DNA of 64,000 nucleotides, taken from assembly GCA_963070105.1 (NCBI GenBank), contig OY718807.1, positions 1,565,001 through 1,629,000 of the forward strand, in the 5' to 3' direction. Shown here piece by piece: positions 60,111-64,000 of this stretch. The position numbers and the translations under genes were made by a program. The stretch's first letter is position 1, and each line of letters begins with the position of its first letter. The notes under the pieces are model-generated. The model searched no databases, was not told where the DNA came from, and saw only the letters and a program-made list of their open reading frames with translations. The stretch is from Litomosoides sigmodontis. Lineage: Eukaryota > Nematoda > Chromadorea > Rhabditida > Onchocercidae.

Positions 60111-63100
60111 TGGCAAACGTGGAAGAGAGCACTTGGAAGCTTTAGCACATCGAAGCCAAATGGCTAAATTGGAACAGTTACGACGATTACGCAGCACTAA
60201 AGGTATGCATGCATTTTCATCTGATTTCGCTTTTAAGTTCTTCACGTCACACGTCACGCGAGAAAGAAAAACGCCACAAACGCATGGTAGCAAAATTGAA
60301 TTAATTAGTTGAAAAAAGCTCATATAAATTGAACAAATTTGCCACTTCGTTCTAATTATCAGCGTTCTTCTAACTCATTCGATCAATTCAACAGTGATAA
60401 TTCAGTACCGCTCTTATCAGTGTGCCTATTTCAATTTCCACATTTTTTTCTGTTACTATAGCGTAGTGTGATAAATTTGATTGTAAATGGGTGATTAACA
60501 GAATTGTCTTTTTTTTCTAAATATTTCTGTCATTCTTTTCTTTGACAGAATTTATCGCTCAGTGGAAATGCCCTTTTTTTTTCATTTTTTGCATTAATGG
60601 AATTTCCGATTATTTTCATCCATTCGCAGATCAGTTTGTAACTTCTGCTTTTACAGATAAGAGTGAAGTGAAATTTAAAAAAGTAAACTTGTGCATTCGT
60701 CGAATTTTAATTTCTTTCACCGATAAAATACAATTAATTCAGAAGATAGCTATTTTTCTTGTCAGTAAATGAATGAAAAGTTTTAAGTATTCAGTAAAAT
60801 TTTTGCCGTGCAACCAGTGCTTTTGTGAGACTTACGTAATTCACTCGTTAGGAGAAATTTTTCAGGAATGGATCCTGGAGAAGGAGAAGAGTAAGTTAAA
60901 GTGTGAGGCAAAATTCTTGTTTTGCAAAAATAATAATGAATGTGACATTGAAAAGATTTTATAGTTTTCACTGACAATTGACACATTTTGATATAAATGA
61001 TATTATTAATTTTTAGGTAAATATGCAATAGTTTACGCAATTAAGTCAAATTCAGTTGACATTCTAAAAAATTAATTTTGTTAATTCTATTTAAAATATT
61101 AATTAAATTCAAAGTATTTTAAAAATGTGGTTGGTTCGCTTTTTTAATTTCAAGATTCGATGCATTATATGCGCAAGAGCGAAAACAGCGAAGTGAAAAA
61201 GAAGAGGAATCACGTCGAAAACGAGTAAGACGCAAGCGATACTTTAGCTGTGTAATGTATATTTAAGCTTCTAATACAAAAGATGATTTTAAGCTCAGTC
61301 GTTAAAGTTAATTTTGCAGCACAAAAGAGAAAGTAACGGAGAATTGAAAAATGTTAAACGTGTAGACGTTGAGAGCGTCCGAGACGTGCTACGTAAACGA
61401 TTGAGAGGCGAGGAAATTGATAAAAATAGTTATCACGGTGATGAAGGAAGTCGTCCAACTGTTAGTCAGCGCATTACAGCTGATGATTACACAGGTTGTA
61501 GCCGTCGACAATTGCAGGTTTCCTTTGCTTCACGTGTTCCACAAATGATGCGTAATGATAAGAGATAAGAGGTGATAATTTTTTTCCAGGTTGTAAATGA
61601 TAGTAATGCAATAATGCAAAATGAAACGGTTTGCTGAACAACCGTTGAATTCTTGCAAACTGATAAATTTTGTAGGAAATGAAAAATGACTCAAAAAAGA
61701 GGAGTGCATTTCGAGCTAAGCTACACAAACTTTCGATGGCTCCTCAAACTCGAGGAAAAAAAGAATTGGGTAGGAAGAAAAAGCGCCTCATAGAGACTAC
61801 AATTAGTTGCTACCGTTTGACTTTAATAGAACTGAAATTTCCACTAAAAGGATTATTTTGATATCTTATCAATCTAACTGTCTCCAAAAAAAAATCTGAA
61901 TGTAATTAGAATTGAAAAGAAAAAAACTCTCAAAAAAGAACTTAAAATACACCAATAAATGTGTTCATAGTTTGTAATGAAATAGTAAGTCACTTGAAAG
62001 CGCAAAATCCGAAAAATTGTCAATTGTACCAAATTATTTTATTAACTTGCTTTAGCTAATTTGGAAAGTTTACGCGTCGAACCAACTCAAGAAGTGTCGT
62101 CGGGTGAATATTTTTAATTTAAAAAATTCCGTTCGGAATTTTATTTTGCAACAAATGGACTTCACCACTTATTATTAACAATATTATTAAGTCATGATTT
62201 TAAAAAAATTATGAATTTTTAGAGGATAGCAGAAATTTACCAGATCTCGGTAGAACATATACTACTTCCCGAAGGTTGTTTCATTAAATTTTAACAATTT
62301 ATAGACATTAAAGTGCGAAACGTGATAAATCATGACAATTACGATAATTTGCAATTGACTCGTCCTGACAATTACAATTAGTTGCGCACTCATTAAACAG
62401 TTTTTTCCATAAATAATGTCACCTTTAACCTGATCTTTCCAGGTTACTCATATTGTAAATATAAAAAGAATCATAAATATGAGTGATAATTTAATATGGA
62501 AAGTTGTCATGTTATGATATCATAACGATCAGTACTAGATCTCTTCATCAGTAATTAACACGTGATAACTTCGCTTAAATTTTTATCGTCCACTATTTCA
62601 AAATATTCTCGTCGTAACACTTAATAGCCATTCTTTTAAGCTAAATTATTGATTTGACAATGTTATTAAGAAAGTATTAAATTACATGTGATGAAAATTA
62701 CTGATTTGATAAGATAAAAGTGAAAAAGAAATAATCGATTAGCTTAATTTAGAAGCAAATCATTATTAAGTGAAAGATCAAGAGCAAACACTGAGGTAAA
62801 TTTTTTTTCTCGAAATTTTTTGAAATTAACTTTCATGCATTTAAATAATATGAAAGTTTTGCATTAAAAATTTTACGTGCAATGAACAGCAAAGTTGCAG
62901 GCAGTGAAAGGAAACTCAGCCTCATGGCTGTTTAAATCACCGAATAAGCGAAAAAAGGAATGGCTTCAGCAACAGTTAGATTTACGTCGACGTAGGTTTA
63001 TTAGATCAGATCAGTAATTTTAATGATTTCATAAAATGCAAATTATTTAATAATCGGTGCATATATCAGTTCAGAGGTGCGATCACAAATTCTCCAATCT

Positions 63101-64000
63101 CAAAAGCAAAAACAGACAAGCAGTCGGAAAGATGCTCAAAGAGCGACGAGAATAGTCAAATCTCCTGAACGGTTGCTTATCGAAGCTCTCATTTACTACT
63201 TCAATTCTATCGAATTGAAGTAATGCCAAAAATTTCATTGCTTGAAGAAATGAATTGATAGATTTCGGTTTCCCTCATTTTCAGGATTTTTTTGAAAGAA
63301 TATTATCAGACTAGATGAACAGGAATATCAGTTGCGCCATAATAATAAAATAATAGTTCAGGTCAAAGGAAAGCTCGCTGACAGCTCGATCGAATGATAG
63401 TTCAACAGCTGAAAGTGGCACAATCTTGAGGAGTGTTGGAAGAAGCGGAAAAAGCCATCAAACAGCACGAAATATTGTTGAGGAAGATTTGAGGCAACGA
63501 TTGCAAGAAATGGTTAACACTCTGTTTTTGCAGTGAAATTATAAGTTTAATTCTAAAATTTGAATAACTCCAACAACTCATAGAGATATGAGTTGCTGAA
63601 CTCTATTCGTACTCGTTCGGCGTTACTTTAAACCTTATGCTTACGCAAATTAATCAATTAATAAAACAATTACAGTGGCTTAAACTAAAATTTTTTCACT
63701 ATTACCTAATGAAAAATTATGTAAATTACAGGATTTCCAATTAACACCCACAGAAACAATATCTGACAGTTCCACAGCCTCATCGAACAGGTATTTGCAG
63801 TAACCTATTTACATGGCATATTTGAATGTAATTGAACGGGTAAAAAAAAAGAGACGTTGTATATGCTCTTTTGCAACACGTAAGATGTGGGCTATGATAG
63901 ATAGTAGAGATGTGGCTATTTTTTTTAACAAAGAAAAACCCAAAATTTAATAAATTTCAGATCGAGCGATTTAAAAACGTTGAGTAGCAGTAGTAGTAGT
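60111..64000 (+). CDS. Many-exon gene, charged coiled-coil/disordered protein (partial)
   Basis: Thirteen exons: about 60111-60202 (5' end uncertain), 60866-60890, 61155-61224, 61320-61517, 61676-61769, 62056-62103, 62223-62274, 62753-62795, 62901-62995, 63070-63171, 63362-63512, 63732-63790, and 63961 running off the window. Every donor/acceptor phase agrees, which strongly supports coding. At least 356 residues are visible. The first part is basic and probably coiled coil (HLEALAHRSQMAKLEQLRRL; YAQERKQRSEKEEESRRKR). The rest is Ser/Arg/Lys/Gln-rich and probably disordered, with one hydrophobic-aromatic patch NSASWLFKSPNKRKKEWLQQ and RSVGRSGKSHQTARNIVEED. The 25-bp second exon is a microexon and contains an ATG (60868) that could be the true start (MDPGEGEEFDAL). 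No family is recognised. A cytoskeletal or scaffold role would be only a guess from composition. Confidence 0.75.
60866..60890 (+). other. 25-bp microexon
   Basis: Acceptor ATTTTTCAG and donor GTAAGT flank exactly 25 bases, entered in phase 1 and left in phase 2. Both flanking splice sites are close to consensus. It encodes MDPGEGE plus the split codons on each side. Confidence 0.7.

Overview
The window looks like a piece of a small, AT-rich animal genome, most likely a nematode (possibly a spirurid or filarial type). This rests on introns that mostly end in a TTTCAG-like acceptor, short exons split by introns of about 100 to 1,100 bp, abundant GATAA/TTATC motifs, and the gene families present. 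No bacterial operons, rRNA, tRNA, CRISPR arrays or recognisable transposon genes were seen. The species is not established.

Positions 1-33705 hold no gene I can support with confidence. This half is AT-rich spacer dominated by microsatellites. It includes a TAA array of about 1.56 kb, an ATT array of about 0.92 kb, a TTA array of about 0.45 kb, several GT/CA and GA/CT tracts, and a duplicated segment of about 200 bp whose two copies carry 7 and 41 CTAC units. One 50-codon hydrophobic small ORF (17604-17756) and two clusters of GATA-type sites are the only candidates for function.

Positions 33706-37878 (+) encode a forkhead transcription factor in six exons (536 aa by my model). Its wing-1 is atypical.

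Positions 43654-50849 (-) hold two genes that no long ORF shows whole. I assembled them from short exons by matching splice phase. One encodes a predicted single-pass membrane protein of about 277 aa with a signal peptide, a six-cysteine ectodomain, one membrane helix and a short tail. The other encodes a predicted secreted, cysteine-rich 119-aa protein that resembles an invertebrate prohormone. They lie head to tail, 2.1 kb apart.

Positions 55092-58313 (+) encode a complete six-exon arylacetamide deacetylase-like alpha/beta hydrolase (418 aa) with an intact catalytic triad.

Positions from about 60111 to the window end (+) hold a many-exon gene for a charged, Ser/Arg/Lys-rich protein. Thirteen exons agree in phase, and the 3' end is cut by the window.

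Two introns appear to use GC rather than GT as the donor, one in the hydrolase and one in the secreted-peptide gene. All gene models are splice-phase reconstructions by eye and need transcript support.
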